NCBI GenBank assembly: GCA_024138015.1
Contig: JAMXBB010000011.1
Span: 45,520,519-45,584,518 of the forward strand
Source of the DNA: Lumnitzera littorea
Lineage: Eukaryota; Streptophyta; Magnoliopsida; Myrtales; Combretaceae
DNA: 64,000 nt
Direction: 5' to 3'
The position numbers were made by a program, and so were the translations under genes. Below, in pieces: positions 46,112-58,724 of this stretch. Within the stretch, counting starts at the first letter, position 1. Every line of letters starts with the position of its first letter. The notes under the pieces are model-generated. The model had not been told where the DNA came from. It was given only the letters and a program-made list of their open reading frames with translations, and ran no database searches.

Positions 46112-49100
46112 TGTAAACCCTGCTTTTAGTGGGCCTAAGACTTGATTAAGAGTACTTTCCGAACGTTCCTAAGGATCAACTAAACCAAAAACTTAAGTTT
46201 ATATTTGGAAACGAATTAAATTTTTACAATTCAAAAGCCAATTGTCAATAAAACCCGAGCTTGCAAGCTTGAAGAACTGCAAGCTCTAAAGTTACTTAAA
46301 ACCCTAAACCTTAAAACTATTAAGGAATTTTAACCCTAAATAATTAATCGATAATTTAATTTGAATAATTTCATTCAACTTTAGAAAATTTCACAATTTT
46401 ATAAAAATCAAATCATAAATTACAAAACAATGTGAGATGAAAACCTAAAAACAATTTTCTATAAGACCGTACTCTTATCCTCATGCCTAAGCCTTACACT
46501 TCAATAGGTAGATCAACCAATCACTTTAGATAACTTATCAATTGAGAGTTGGAATCATTTATTAATTGATAACTTATCAAAATCTAGTGATAAGACAATC
46601 TCCTTATCACCTCTTCACTTATACTACATATGGATAATTTTTCACAAGATTTCATAAGCTTAACTTTAATAAATGAGACAAGACTACTCCATGGCCTAAA
46701 AAGACTTTAAATGGTAGATCTAAACAAGGAAGAAAGGGGGGCCATGCACTTGTCATTCAACCATCAATCACTTCCTCTTACACATCACTATTCATCCCTT
46801 AATGCTTACATCATCAATAGTTGCAATTGTTGACTTTTGTATAAGCTACAAGATAACACTTTCAAGACATTTAAATACTCATTCTCTCCCAATTCCAACC
46901 GGCCACTCTCTCCATTATTTCTCTCACTTTCAATTTCATTTTCACATCTTCTTTCTCTCCTTTGAAACAAACATAAAAAGGAGAAACAACCTTACTCCAC
47001 AAAATCAACTTTTCTTCCAATTTTGAAGCTTTACTCGCGGCAACTTCTTCTTTTGTTCTTATGTCATTTTCTTTCACCATCTAAGATCTTTTAAGACCAT
47101 TAGAACATTCCACAAACCCCATTCCAAAAGATAAAATGATTCGGGTCCTAAAAGGTGGCAAAAAGGAGGAAGCGAAGTTAAGAGCTTAAGTGAAACCTTA
47201 GTACACAACCACCATACTTTGCTTTAAGGACGAGTAAGTGTTTCTTGTGATATGTGGATTAGTATTTATGTTAGGAGACCTTGATTTCTTGAATATATAA
47301 GTAAGGTTTAAGTTGTTATAACACTAAAAACCATTTTAAGAAACAAACCATGAAACCCTTACATGAAGTTGAAACATGAGCATGTAAAGTTGGTGTTTTG
47401 TAAAAACATTTGTTTAATGCTTTCAATGGAAGATTTTAAGTTAAGAAAATCTTGAAATAAGAAATTTAATGGAGGATGAGCATGCTGGACGTGAGGGTTC
47501 CATAGTCATTTGGATGTTGATTTTGTTTTCAATAAGTTAAACATGCTCAAATCTAGACTTAAGTTAAGGAAAAATCCATCACATGAAGTTTTATGAAGAA
47601 ACCAACTTTGTATGATATGAGCTATGATATGGAAGTTGTATTAAATGTAAGATCTTCTATTTCTTTGTGTGGAACATAAGTTAAGGAATCATTTATGGAA
47701 GAAAAGTTAAGTTGAGATTTGGACACAAGTAGTCTAAGTGCATAATCTACCACCTAAACTTAAGGAAATGATGAAACAAGTTGAAAAACCAAGTAAGGAC
47801 CCCTTGGAACCATCATGAACAGATCTGGAACGTGGGAAAAAGAAGCTTGAAAATATGAACAAAGTGAAAAGATCAACCAAAGTAAGAATGGTAAACATAC
47901 AAAGCCTAAAACTCAAAACTGAACCTAAAACTTTCAAAACAAGGCTAGAACTCTAAGTTGGGCCTTCAATGAAATTCTGACTAGCACCTTAAAGTATCAA
48001 GAGAGGTTGTTTTGAAGCCCATAAGAAATCCACCTAAGGCCCCATAAGCCTACCAAAGTCACTAACTTTAGTTTGAACCAAAAACAAGCCCATTTGACAA
48101 CTTAAGCCCACTAAAGGGCCCAAGAAGTGGTTGTTAGCCTTAGGAATATAAATCAAAGTTGTAAATCTGATCTCAAGGAGTATTTTAAGCTTAGAATAAA
48201 ATCTTAAGACCAAGCCCAAAGAATTTCTTAAGTTATTAAAAAGCCTATTTACCAAACAAGGCCCAAAAACACTCCAACACATGAGGAACGCTACTGTTCT
48301 GACTTATGGGCAGAATTGTATACCTCATTTCGAAAATCTAACCTTACCACGTTAAAGTACACTAAAAAATAATGAAGATTGACTATAAGATCATAAAAAT
48401 CGGATTTAAAACGAAAAAGTTATACATGATTGAACTTTAGGTAAAAACCGAGAAAAATTACGAAAACTAGTCAAGAATATAACTTAAGGAAAATTACTTA
48501 GTTTCTTAAGTTTGTTCCAACTCCTTATCAAAATTATTTCAATGACCAGGGGATACTGTGTATAGAGATGACTTGCCTCTGGATTACTTTGATTGACCCA
48601 CATGGCAGAGTGAGTAAATTCCCGATGACTCTTTACTTGATTTTGCTTGTAGAATAGATGCACCTAAACTTATATATATAAATTTGGATGCTTGTAGGAT
48701 ATGGGAAATGCCTGTATATGAAATTGTGGATGAATGTGATGACTTGATAATTATATATAATTATGGGAATTGTTTGCATCATATATACATGTGAATTGTA
48801 TGGAATGAAATTGTCTGATTACCCTAAAAATCGAGTTAATCACTTATACGATTAAGAAATCAAAATGAATCATGCATACCCCATATTGCATACGGATAAC
48901 ACCGACTGTCACTTCACACAGAAGATGGGAAGGGACTTACAAGAATACGAGTTTCCTGCAAGATTGGGCATTAGCTATGTCATCATATATATTGAGTCTC
49001 TGTTGTAAGCTGATGGGCTTACTAGGCGCCGAGAGATGCCACCCGTCGGCGAGGGGCCGAGTCTTGTGGCTTCTGCTTAAGGCGTGTGTTTGTGGATTGC

Positions 49101-49884
49101 AGAGGCCACCACACCGTTAGACTTGGGATTTTAAAAATATGATTTGATTTTGGTAAAGGAAGTATACATATATATAGAGAGAGAGAGAGTTTTGTTTTAG
49201 CATGAGCACGATAATGCAAATGAAATAAAACCCAAGGTCTAGAACCCGGATTTTGGTTTGGGTCAATTAATTATCTCCAAACCCCGACTTCAGGGGGCAT
49301 AATTCTGAGTCGTATGTAGTTCCTAGGTCACTGCATGCGTTATTTGGCATACTGATTGTTCATGCTTTCATATGATTGTGCATCTAATAAACTTCTGCCA
49401 TGTGGTACTGACGAGAGTATTTATCTCACTAAGCGTAAGCTTACACCCCTATAGATTTTTGTTGATGTAGGAGAACCTCTTCACCAATTCGGGTCGAGGC
49501 ATGCCCTTGGTAAGTCTCGTATAAGGACGGGTTGGAGCGATCAGAGAGCAAAGAGGACATTTTGTAATAGATTTATAGACTTGTAGATACTTTTATGCTT
49601 TTACTCATAACACAAATTTAATGCAGTTCCGTTATAAACTGCATTTGTTTGTAATATTGTTTTGGTGTGGGTCTCACGAGCCCACACAATTAGCTAATTT
49701 ATAACATAGAAGTAGTTTTAGTTAAATTGTTCTATATTACTTGTCTATGGGCCTAGTGGTAACGTAGAGTAGAAGGAGCCTTGTGTGTCGCATGAAAAGC
49801 CTATGATCAATAAGGGGGTTGATAATAGTCCTTTATACAGTACACGGCAACCTACCACGACAATGACACTGTTGGGTCGTAATA
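46112..49884 (+). mobile_element. Solo LTR G (3773 bp)
   Basis: Begins TGTAAACCCTGC and ends GTTGGGTCGTAATA (ancestral ...CA). It is flanked by an exact 5-bp duplication GATAA at 46107-46111 and 49885-49889. It lies in the 3' untranslated region of E-in and has no internal domains. It includes typical LTR-end text (CACGACAATGACACTGTTGG) near 49856-49875. Orientation is judged from its resemblance to known LTR ends. Short open frames inside are not credible genes. Confidence 0.85.
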
Positions 49885-49889
49885 GATAA

Positions 49890-50107
49890 GGTACAAGTCG
49901 TCAATCTACACTACTTATCAAATTAGTGATCATTACTGTTAGAAACGCATTTTCAATTACGAAAGCGAATTGTCCATACTTAAAGGACTCTTCGACATTA
50001 GGATTCACTTATGTTCAATCTCAGTCTTCATAACCATATTTTCTTCCTTTCTCATCTTCACTCTTAAGTTCTTCAATTTTTGAGATACTATTCATATACA
50101 TTCAGGT
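49890..50107. other. E-in region upstream of the antisense gene
   Basis: Matches 35350-35598 of E-out loosely (TTCTTTCC/CTCATCTTC-rich, ending CAGGTATGGTTC). No clear TATA box. Confidence 0.5.
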
Positions 50108-52777
50108 ATGGTTCGCAACGTTATCTGTCGACTTGTTCTTTCCAACTTTAAAGCAATGGAAACTAAGGTAACTTCTACAACCCACATACCCCCCCCCCCC
50201 ACCACACCCTCAAAGAAGGAATGAAGTGGCATGCTCTTCTAGCAACTCTGATAAAAGTATTAAGGCAAGTTGGGATAAACTCAGTCGAATCAACAAGCTC
50301 ACCATAGATAATTATCTCAACGACAAGGAAGCTCGATCCTTGGCAAGGTATTTATACAACACCATAACCTACTTCCATGACTCTCCAGATGGAACCGCCA
50401 ATTCCGTTGATAGAGTTCTTGTCACAAAGTATAATCAGTACTGGCAAGACCTTCTCGAAACATGGAATCTGAGGAGGCCGAGAGAGGAGGAGAGAATACT
50501 TGAAATTTTTGGATTTTAGGTTATGCTTCCCTTTCTCAGCTTTTGTTAGGGGCTTCTTCAACTACTTCAAAGTCGCTTCGAGTATTTTCTTACTTAACAC
50601 ATATCGACTTCTAATGGCCTTTGAGATAGTTTGCAAAGAAGTCAAAGTCGAGACTATGCCTCAGCTGTTTCAATTTTTCTTCACAATTAGGAGGTAACTT
50701 GACGGGTAATACTTTATCGCTGCAAGGCATGGGCAGAAGTTCATGGATGGGTTCGAGTCCAAGATCTACGAGTGGCATGATAAATTCGTATCAATAGTAT
50801 CGATGAAGAGTCGGACTTTTGGACCCAATAGACTAAGCTAATTTGCACTAAAGATATTAATCTGATGCCAAACGATGCAGAAGTGGCAAAGAAAATTTAG
50901 GAAAGGAGGAAGAATAAAATGTTCTTATGGGACATCAAGAGAATTATACAGTGTTAAGAAAGTGAAGGACCAATTTTTTCTAAAAAAGAAGGTACGCTAA
51001 TGAGTTACCATCGTACCGAGAATAGCCGTAAAAGGAAAGCCATTCTCGTGATTTGAGGGAAGAATTGTCGCCTTTGAGCCCTTTCTCAGTATGGAGAATG
51101 TAAGTTTATTCTTTTCCCTTATTGATATTAACTTGTTTGGTCATGTCGTAGATATATGTGCCAATAAGGTAAATCCTGCCAAGTTACAAACCTAAGCAAG
51201 GCTAAAAAATCAAAGGCCGACAAGCGTGCAGTCACTGCATCCACCATTCGGCCAACAGTCATGAAAAAGGTGGTTGAAGACATAACTAAGTAACCTATAG
51301 AAAAACAGAAACCTTCTCAGCTGACCAAGAAGTAAAAGAAGGGGAAGAAGCATTTGCTAGCCAAAACTGAAATTACTCATTCGAGGGAACCTTCTGTCAA
51401 GATTGTTGAAGATGTTCCACTCGTTGTACAAGCGAGAGAGGAGGATCAAGAGATTCAACCCTATAGTGAGGCTAATGTTACTACTACCGAAGTTTCATCC
51501 CTGATAGTAGAGGTAGTGCCAAGCAACAATAAAAGACCAGGGAAAGAACTTGTCGACTAACCAGCTACCAAAAGGTCCAAAGATTCGGACAAGAGGGTGT
51601 AGGAGGCAATGCATAGTAAAACACTCAGCATCGGCAGTACCAAATTTATCCCCAATAAGGAGGTTAGCTAATACAACATCCTGTGCTGGAACCACACAAT
51701 CATAGACACTGACTCAGCCCTAAGTGGTAGGACAAAGTCCTTGGCTTTAGTGGAAGGACTTATTCTTCCCAAAGACAAAGATTTTGTGAAGAGGGATGTT
51801 GACAGAGTTGGCAGTTGCAATAAGGCCCATATCACAACCAAATTGTATGATGTGAGTATCTATTACCATTACTTTTAATTGTCGAATTTGTTATTGTCGA
51901 ATTCGTTTGGGTTACTAACACATTTCCTTTTCCAGATGAACAGCCACATTTTGATGGCTTTGGATGAAGCTGATAAAGAGTTGAAGAAGGTAATATCCTT
52001 AGTTGTATCCATGTGTTATGCCAAATCATTCTTGATTTTGTTAAATAAATTTGTTACAAAGAATTGAGGATGCATACAATGCATCGAAAGCCCAGACTGC
52101 TACTGTTGAGAATGCGAGGATAAGGGCTAAGATGGAGGCGAGAAAGCTCCAAGAAGACCTTGCTACCAAGATGTTGGTACATGCCCTTGCTGCTGATGAA
52201 GTCTCAAGCCTAAAGGCTAAAATGGAAGAGCAGTACAAAAAGTCTAAAGGCTTAAAAGAGGAGCTGCAAAAGAAGAAAGAAGAAAGAAGAGTGCTAGGGC
52301 CTAGATCGAACTCTTTGCATGATAAGAGAGGAGGAAGATAAGCTCAAAATGCAGATTATAGAGTTGGAGACCAATAACTTGAACTTACAGAGATATGTAG
52401 TCGAATTGGAGGAGATTGTAAGGAAAGGACCATCAGTTGAAGAGGCTTTCAATCTAGTCACTCATAGTTGGCAATACGAGAGGCTTCTACGGAAGAAGTT
52501 GTTGGAGGGGGTTCAAGCTACAAGAGAGGAGATCCTAAAGCTTTACCCTAATTACGATCTCTCATACCTTGACTTCGCCGACATCGATGACAAAGTTAGT
52601 AGTGCCAATGAAGACAATGAGGCAAGTGCTGAGATCACTAATAAGGGTAATAGCAAAGCTTACGTTGAAGATCCAGGGGAAGACGAGAACCCATGTGCCA
52701 AGAAAGTGGCTCGCTTGGAGAAAGCCCTAGCCTCTAATCCAAGAATTACTTCTACTAATTCCGATAGTAGGCTATAG
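50108..52777 (+). pseudogene. E-in antisense gene (Transposase_28-like domain and coiled coil), spliced
   Basis: N-terminal text from ATG 50108, then the frame 50226-50519 (serine-rich start; LARYLYNTITYFHDSPDG; TKYNQYWQDLLETWNLRRPREEER). About 39 bp present in E-out are deleted here, causing a frameshift into LDFRLCFPFSAFVRGFFNYF, NTYRLLMAFEIVCKEVKV and MPQLFQFFFTIRR (50500-50697), then RHGQKFMDGFESKIYEWHDKF. A weak third intron may exist at 51100-51151. Clear GT-AG introns are 51852-51935 and 51990-52061. The final exon (52062-52777) is a long coiled coil (LAADEVSSLKAKMEEQYKKS; IELETNNLNLQRYVVELEEI) with an acidic tail. Convergent ORFs of this sort are known in Tat-lineage elements; the domain resembles PF04195 by eye only. 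Confidence 0.8.
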
Positions 52778-52879
52778 GATTCTTTTATATTCTTTGTACC
52801 TTACGTCCTCTCATGAAATTGTTTAAATGAATTGTTAAGTCGTACATTTATAACTACATTAGTTAAATGAAATATCCTT

Positions 52880-53160
52880 CATATGATTGTTTTCAATACA
52901 TTTTAGTTCACGCACTAGGAGTTCCCTGTATTTTATTTCTCATGTCCTTATTCATCAACATGTTTCTACTCACACACAAATTATCTTTCAACATGTTTTA
53001 TTTTAGATAACTATCTAATTCTTGGCATGTTATATTTCATATTCCCAATCAATTCTCGGCATGTTTTATTTCATACGCCTAATTATTTCTCTGCGTGTTT
53101 TACTTCACACACCCAATTATTCTCAACATGTTTTATTTCACATGCCTAATTTATATGTCT
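52880..53160. repeat. Minisatellite between the convergent genes of E-in
   Basis: About seven units of 30-40 bp, consensus around TTCTCGGCATGTTTTATTTC + ACATGCCTAATTAT. They lie in the 600-bp gap between the end of the antisense gene (52777) and the end of integrase. Confidence 0.8.
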
Positions 53161-53399
53161 TTATAGACATTGTCCGTTAGCCGTTTGAGTCATGGATTAG
53201 CCACATTACTCAACTACAAGATTAATTTATGCAGTTTATCAACCACGATAGACTAGAACTTATTAACTCATCATTAATAAGAAGAATAAGAAACATGGAC
53301 TTCAAACATAATTCTTTTAAAAAAAAAAAAGGCACCATAATCTTATAAGCTTATTGGCTATCGCCTTACAAATAAGCGAAGCTATCAATTGAAGTATAA

Positions 53400-54540
53400 T
53401 TTCAAATTCTCGGCATTCCATGCTCAAGGGATGATAGATCGATCCAACCTTTCTAGTTGATAGGCCCCTTCACCAACAACTTCCTGGATCCTGATAGGAT
53501 CCTCTCAGTTCGTGCCAAGCTTCCCTTAATTTGCTCGTGTACTAGTATCTTCGATCTTTCGGCAAACCAGATTCCCAGGTTGAAAAACCTTGTGCTTCAC
53601 CTTCTGATTGTAATACCTTACCACTTTATGTCAGTATGCTACGATCCTAACTCTTTCAATATCTCGAATTTCATCAATGGTGTCTAAATTTGTTATTAAT
53701 CTAACTTCATTAACCAAAATATCAAAATTCTAAGTCTGTAGATTTAGCAAATCCAACTCAATCAGCTATACAACTTCCATGCTGTATGCTAACCTAAAGG
53801 GCGTTTCCCCAGTCACAATCCCATAGGTGGTTTAGTACCCCTATAAAACATTCAGTAGTTCATCAGCCCATTTCCCCCTAACTTGATCTACTTTCCATCT
53901 TTGGCCGTACAGTATGATCTTATTTATGACTTCAACTTGTCCATTCATCTAAGGGTACACTATAGACGTATAGTTAAGGTGAATGTCGTACTTCTCATAA
54001 AATACTCAAAACTTATTGTTATCAAACTGTGGGCCATTATCTGTAATTATCATGTAAGGAACTCCGAATCTTAATGTGATGGAGCTAAAGACAAACACTT
54101 CCATTTTCTGCTTGATGATATCCACTACCTCAACCTCTGCCCACTTGGTAAAAATAATCTACAGCAACAATGATGAATTATTGTTAGGTAGTAGACTTTG
54201 GAAAGGGTCCGAGAATATTTAGCCCCCACCAGGCCATGGGCCAAGGGCTAGTTAGGCTACATAACTCAGTTGCAAGCGTATGACTCAATGACTCATACTT
54301 TTGGAACTAGGGATAATGCGGGACAAATTCCTTTGTATCTTCTCTCATACTTAGCTAGTAATAGTCGAATTGGAGTGCTCGAACATATAGTGCCTGCACT
54401 ACTACATATGCCACCATGCAGCTCGGATAACACCCTCTAGGCATCTCTCGGAGGAAGGCATCGAAGACAGGATTGTGATATGCCGTATTTATACAACTGA
54501 CCATCAATCAGTATATAGTTGGCTGCTTGGTATGCTAATC
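53400..54540 (-). pseudogene. E-in integrase
   Basis: Read from 54540 down. The core has MIITDNGPQFDNNKF (second catalytic Asp present, about 54010-54050) and MNGQVEVINKII (catalytic Glu present, about 53915-53950). Further on are KWADELLNVL, TGETPF and LAYSMEVV. The C-terminal tail ends GEGAYQLERLDRSIIP.AWNAENLK at about 53410-53490. Several stops and one frameshift near 54000. It is more intact at the active site than the E-out copy. Confidence 0.85.
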
Positions 54541-55450
54541 TTCATACTCCTTCCTTATCGTCAGGGAGAGTACCACCTCTTAGATAATCCACTAGGGGAT
54601 CCATCCATGATTCTTCTTTCAGGTACAGAGCTAACTCATAGCTTTGTAAGAGAGTGGATAAACTTTTTTGTAGAAAAAACTCAACAAAAAGTTTATCTCT
54701 CAATTTAGGGAATTCCATACTAGCTAACTTCGACAACTTGTCAGCCATAATATTCTTGCTTTTCGAAATTTTGTGAATGTAGAAAGATTGGAATTCTTCT
54801 ACAAGCTTTTGTACCACCAGTAAGTACTTGCTCATTTCTTCTTCCATTGCCGCGTAACTTCCCATCACTTGATTCACCACCAATTCAGAATCAGAGAACA
54901 CTTCGAGTTACTCGATGCCAATTTCTTTTGCTAGTTTCAATCCAACAATTAGAGCTTTGTACTATGCTTCCTTATTGCTGGCTAAGAATCCAAATTTTAG
55001 AGCGTAATGAACTTTAACATTATGGGGGGCTTGAAGAACTAGGCCTACATCACTTCCTTCTCTCATCGAAGAACCATCCACATAAGGGAACTAGATATGT
55101 TTTTCAGCAACCTCTACATAATCTTCCTCACTAGTAAATTTGGCTACAAAATTTGCCAGTACTTGAGCCTTTAATGCCATTCTAGGTTTATATTGTACAC
55201 TATGGGCACTAAGCTCTAAGGCATACTTCATCATCCTCCCCAAGGAATCAAGTCGTTGCAATGCTTGCCATAATGGTTTATTGGTGAGAATAATAATCTA
55301 GTGAGCTTCAAAATACGACTTTAACTTTCATACCGAGAGAACTACTGCTAATACAAACTTTTCAATCTTTGTATACTGAAGCTCTAGCCATTGTAGAACA
55401 TGACTCACATAATAAATGGGTTGATGCTCTTTGCTGTTAATTCGAACCAG
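54541..55450 (-). pseudogene. E-in RNase H and second RNase H-like domain
   Basis: After the RT connection comes a decayed RNase H with LELSAHSVQYKPRMALKAQVLANF (about 55140-55220). Then the additional RNase H characteristic of Tat elements: DGSSMREGSDVGLVLQAP, then the open stretch 54901-54542 with VFSDSELVVNQVMGSYAAME and ISKSKNIMADKLSKLAS. These remove the RNA strand during reverse transcription. Confidence 0.82.
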
Positions 55451-56640
55451 TACAGAAGAAAAAGCTTGGTAGCTGATCGATAAATACAAATATAAATTTT
55501 CTCCAAAAATGGGTGTTGAGAGTATTGGGGTAACGCAAGAAATTCCTTAAGCTCATTGAAAGCTCTTTCGCAATCGTCAATCCAATTGAATTCTTTTGGA
55601 TTCTTTAAAATTTTAAAGAATTATGTGCACCTATTTACACTTCTCAACACGAATTTGTTGAGGGCAGCAATTCACTCAGTGAGTTCCTACACTTCTTTAA
55701 CCGTACGAGGTGATTTTATGTTCCTTATGGCTTCAATCTTTCTTAGGTTAGCCTCAATACCACATTGAGTAACCATGTAACCTAAAAATTTTCTTAATGT
55801 TGCACCAAAGATGCATTTCTATGGGTTAAGTTTCATACTGTATCTCATCAATGTGGCAAATGTCTCCTCCAAGTCAACAAGATGCCGATCTTCCTTCACA
55901 CTCTTCACAATCATGTCGTCGACATATACTTCGACATTTCTATGAATCTAGCATTTAAACATCTTGGTAATACGTCTCTGGTATGTTGCGCTGACGTTCT
56001 TGAGCCCAAAGGGCATCACCATGTAACAATACATTCCAAAATTGGTAACGAAAGACGTGTGGATTTTATCCTCCTTGTCCATCTTGATTTGGTTATAACT
56101 AGAGAAAGCATCCATAAAGGAAAGCAACACGTATCCAGCAGTTACATCTCCCATCTGATCAATTTTTGGCAATGGGAAACAATCCTTGGGACAAGCTTTG
56201 TTAAAATTTGTAAAGTTTATGCACATTCTCCACTTGCTATTAGACTTCTTGACTAACACACAATTGGTTAGCCAAGTCAAATAAGGCTCTTCCTGGATGA
56301 ATCATTCCTTCAATAACTTTTAGACTTCTTCCTCTATTACTGCTTGTCTCTCTGGTGCAAAATGCCTCTTCTTTTGTTGGACTACCTTTATGTTTGGATC
56401 AATCTGGAGCTTATATACCATAACTTTTCTTTAGATACCTAGCATGTTTGAAGGAGACCATGCAAACACATCAGCGTTGGCCTACAAGAAGTTGATCAAA
56501 CTTTACCGAGTATCTACTGACAAGGGTTTCTCGATTCTCATTGTTTTCCCTAAGTCATCCCCTAAAGGAATTTACTCAGTATTATTCTTGGCATTCTCAA
56601 TGAAGACTGACTTACCTTCTGGACAGGTTTCAACTTGAAA
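55451..56640 (-). pseudogene. E-in reverse transcriptase
   Basis: Starts with ANADVFAWSPSNMLGI text (about 56450-56500), then the frame 56280-55948 with NCVLVKKSNSKWRMCINFT, NKACPKDCFPLPKID, LLSFMDAFSSYNQIKM and YCYMVMPFGLKNVSATYQR. The catalytic box EVYVDDMIVKS is intact at about 55905-55937. Thumb KCIFGATLRKFLGYMVTQ and connection with LNKFVLRSVNR follow to about 55550. Stops include one after KMFKC and others in the thumb. Confidence 0.87.
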
Positions 56641-57274
56641 TACTTCTTCTCATCTTAAGGTCCTCATGTATAAGGACTGTGACAATTACTAATCCCCTTT
56701 TGTATACATCAACCCTCGTGGGAGTAGAGAACTTGGCTTTAAGATGTGTAGTTGAAGGGACAATGCCGAATAGATGTTGGCATGGTCGTCCCATTATCAT
56801 GTTGTACGAGGACCAACATTTGATGACAAGAAAGTCTACTTGATCCTTTATAACATGTTCATCATCACCGATCTATATCAACAAGGAAATGACTCCGGCT
56901 ACTTAGACAGGTTGATTGTTGAAGGCATAGAGATCATACTTGTAAGATCATAGTTGCACTTTGATCTTAGGCCTCATTTGGTCAAAGGCATGATGAAAAA
57001 TGATGTCGATCAAACTTGCTATATCAACAAGAATCTTCTTGACTTCGAAGTTGGCAACTCTCGCATCAATGACAAGTGTATCATCATACAGCCTTTGGAT
57101 GCCCTCAAAATCTTCCTCTCTAAAAGATCTTATATTGTCGATCCTAACCTTTTTGCCTTGAATATTACAAATGTAATTCTTGGTGTTAATCGAGTTTGAA
57201 GAGCTCAACTGACCTATAGTAGGTCTGCCCACAATGGTGTTGATCACTTCATTGGGTGCTCTGTTGGAATTCAC
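56641..57274 (-). pseudogene. E-in protease
   Basis: Frame 57274-56948 includes INTIVGRPTIGQLSSSNS, the DLEGI-like FEGIQRLYDDTLVIDARVAN and VKKILVDIASLIDIIFHHAF, where the retropepsin DNGSS box has become DIASL. The second part (about 56830-56750) has YNMIMGRPCQHLFGIVPST, the conserved GRP block. The active site is damaged. Confidence 0.82.
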
Positions 57275-58689
57275 GTCCCTTGCATCTCTTACAACTGATG
57301 TTGGTCATGTGTCATTCTCTTGTTCCTTATGTCTCCTTTGAGATGGTCTCTCAATACTCTCGGCATCATATGCTAAAAACTTGCATAAGTGCCTACGTTT
57401 GATCGCATCTTCAATTGCATTCTTGAGTTGAATGCACTCATTTGTATTGTGACCTTTGTCATGGTGGAAATCACAATACTTGTTGGACCTTCTCCTTAAG
57501 GGATTCCCTCTCATTCTTTCCAACCACTGGAGGACACCTCTCTCCCTACATACCTCCATCAAAATGTCCAAAATTGGATGATTGACAGGTGTATGGGATG
57601 AGTATGTTAGGATATTCGATCTCTTCCTCTCGACATCTGAACTGTAGTCATTATCTATGCCGAGTCTATCCTTCGCACTTTTTTGCTTGTCATTCTCTCC
57701 ATCTCCTCTGCTCTAATTGGCCTCTCATCATGCCTTTATGTTGTCTTCTTAACGAAAATATTAAGTGGCTTTAGCCTTAAATTTAGCGAAAGTTTTTGGC
57801 TTGTTCTTTGCAAGAGGCTTGAAAAAGTCTCCGTAGAGCTTGACTCTGTCGATTATAGTGTTGAGGGCCACACCTATATCCAATTCTGAGATTTGAACCA
57901 TCTCGACCATAAATCTAGCCAAGTAGTCCTTGATTGACTCATTGAACTTTTGTTTGATGGTGTTAAGGATTAAAGAGTCCTTAATAGGAAGTTTGCTTAC
58001 AAGGAAGTGTTAAAGGAATACTTCTACTAGTTCATCAAAATAGAAAATGGTATTTGGTTTCAAATGTTTGAACCATGTGTTGGTTGTATTCCTCAATGTT
58101 GAAGGAAAAGCTTGATAGGCCATTTCATCACTCAAACCATGTAACTTGGCCAACGTACGGTAGTACTCTAGGTGGTCTTCGGGGTCCTTTGTTCCATCAT
58201 AAGTCCCAAACCGTAGCAACTTGATGTGCCGAGGTATCACTTCCTCTAAAATCTCTAGAACAAAGGGACTCTTTTTAATTTGGATCTACTTGCTTAGAGT
58301 AATAGGGTTGCTGACATGCGAAGGACTTGCATGGTGCACCTGCTATAGTTGCTTGCCTTTGTCATTTTTTTTAAAAGCAGGAGTCGAAGGTCTTATCATA
58401 TTCTTAACTTGCTTTTTTTGCAACTCAGGTAAATAAATTGAATCATCACTCTTTTCAACGTCATGATCACCTTGGTCTTTATTTTAGATCAAGTTTGGGT
58501 AAATATTACTATGGAGGAGCTTAAGGACTTGCTCATGTTTTTTGTTTAATTCTTAGTTTTCTTTGGCTAAGTCAAGGTAGAGTTGCTCGATCTAGCCAAT
58601 TGTTGCTCATCAGTATGTCGACTCCCCCTTTGAAGGTATTGAGAGGAAGTGCCAGCACCTACACTCTTAGACACTCTTGTTTTAGCCAT
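57275..58689 (-). pseudogene. E-in gag
   Basis: ATG at 58689 (MAKTRVSKSVGAGTSSQY), followed by a glutamine/serine-rich segment with stops. Capsid-like part 58240-58010: PRHIKLLRFGTYDGTKDPED, HLEYYRTLAKLHGLSDEMAY, AFPSTLRNTTNTWFKHLKP, the Tat gag core. Zinc-finger region 57571-57305: KYCDFHHDKGHNTNECIQLK, with C-X2-H-X4-H-X4-C spacing, then NAIEDAIKRRHLCKFL. Nucleocapsid and capsid functions are inferred from family. Confidence 0.85.
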
Positions 58690-58702
58690 GTGGGTGTATT
58701 TA

Positions 58703-58724
58703 GGAAAAAACAGAAAGTGCTAAA
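58703..58724 (-). other. E-in primer-binding region (degenerate)
   Basis: Directly after the LTR end, the minus strand reads TTTAGCACTTTCTG, which could be a TTTGGCGCCGTCTG-type site after G-to-A changes. Judged by position mainly. Confidence 0.4.

Noticed and set aside
46802..49219. Several short frames in solo LTR G that look like small proteins
   Set aside because: No motifs, within LTR ends defined by an exact target duplication.
55882..56256. 124-codon plus-strand frame
   Set aside because: Shadow of the E-in reverse transcriptase on the minus strand.
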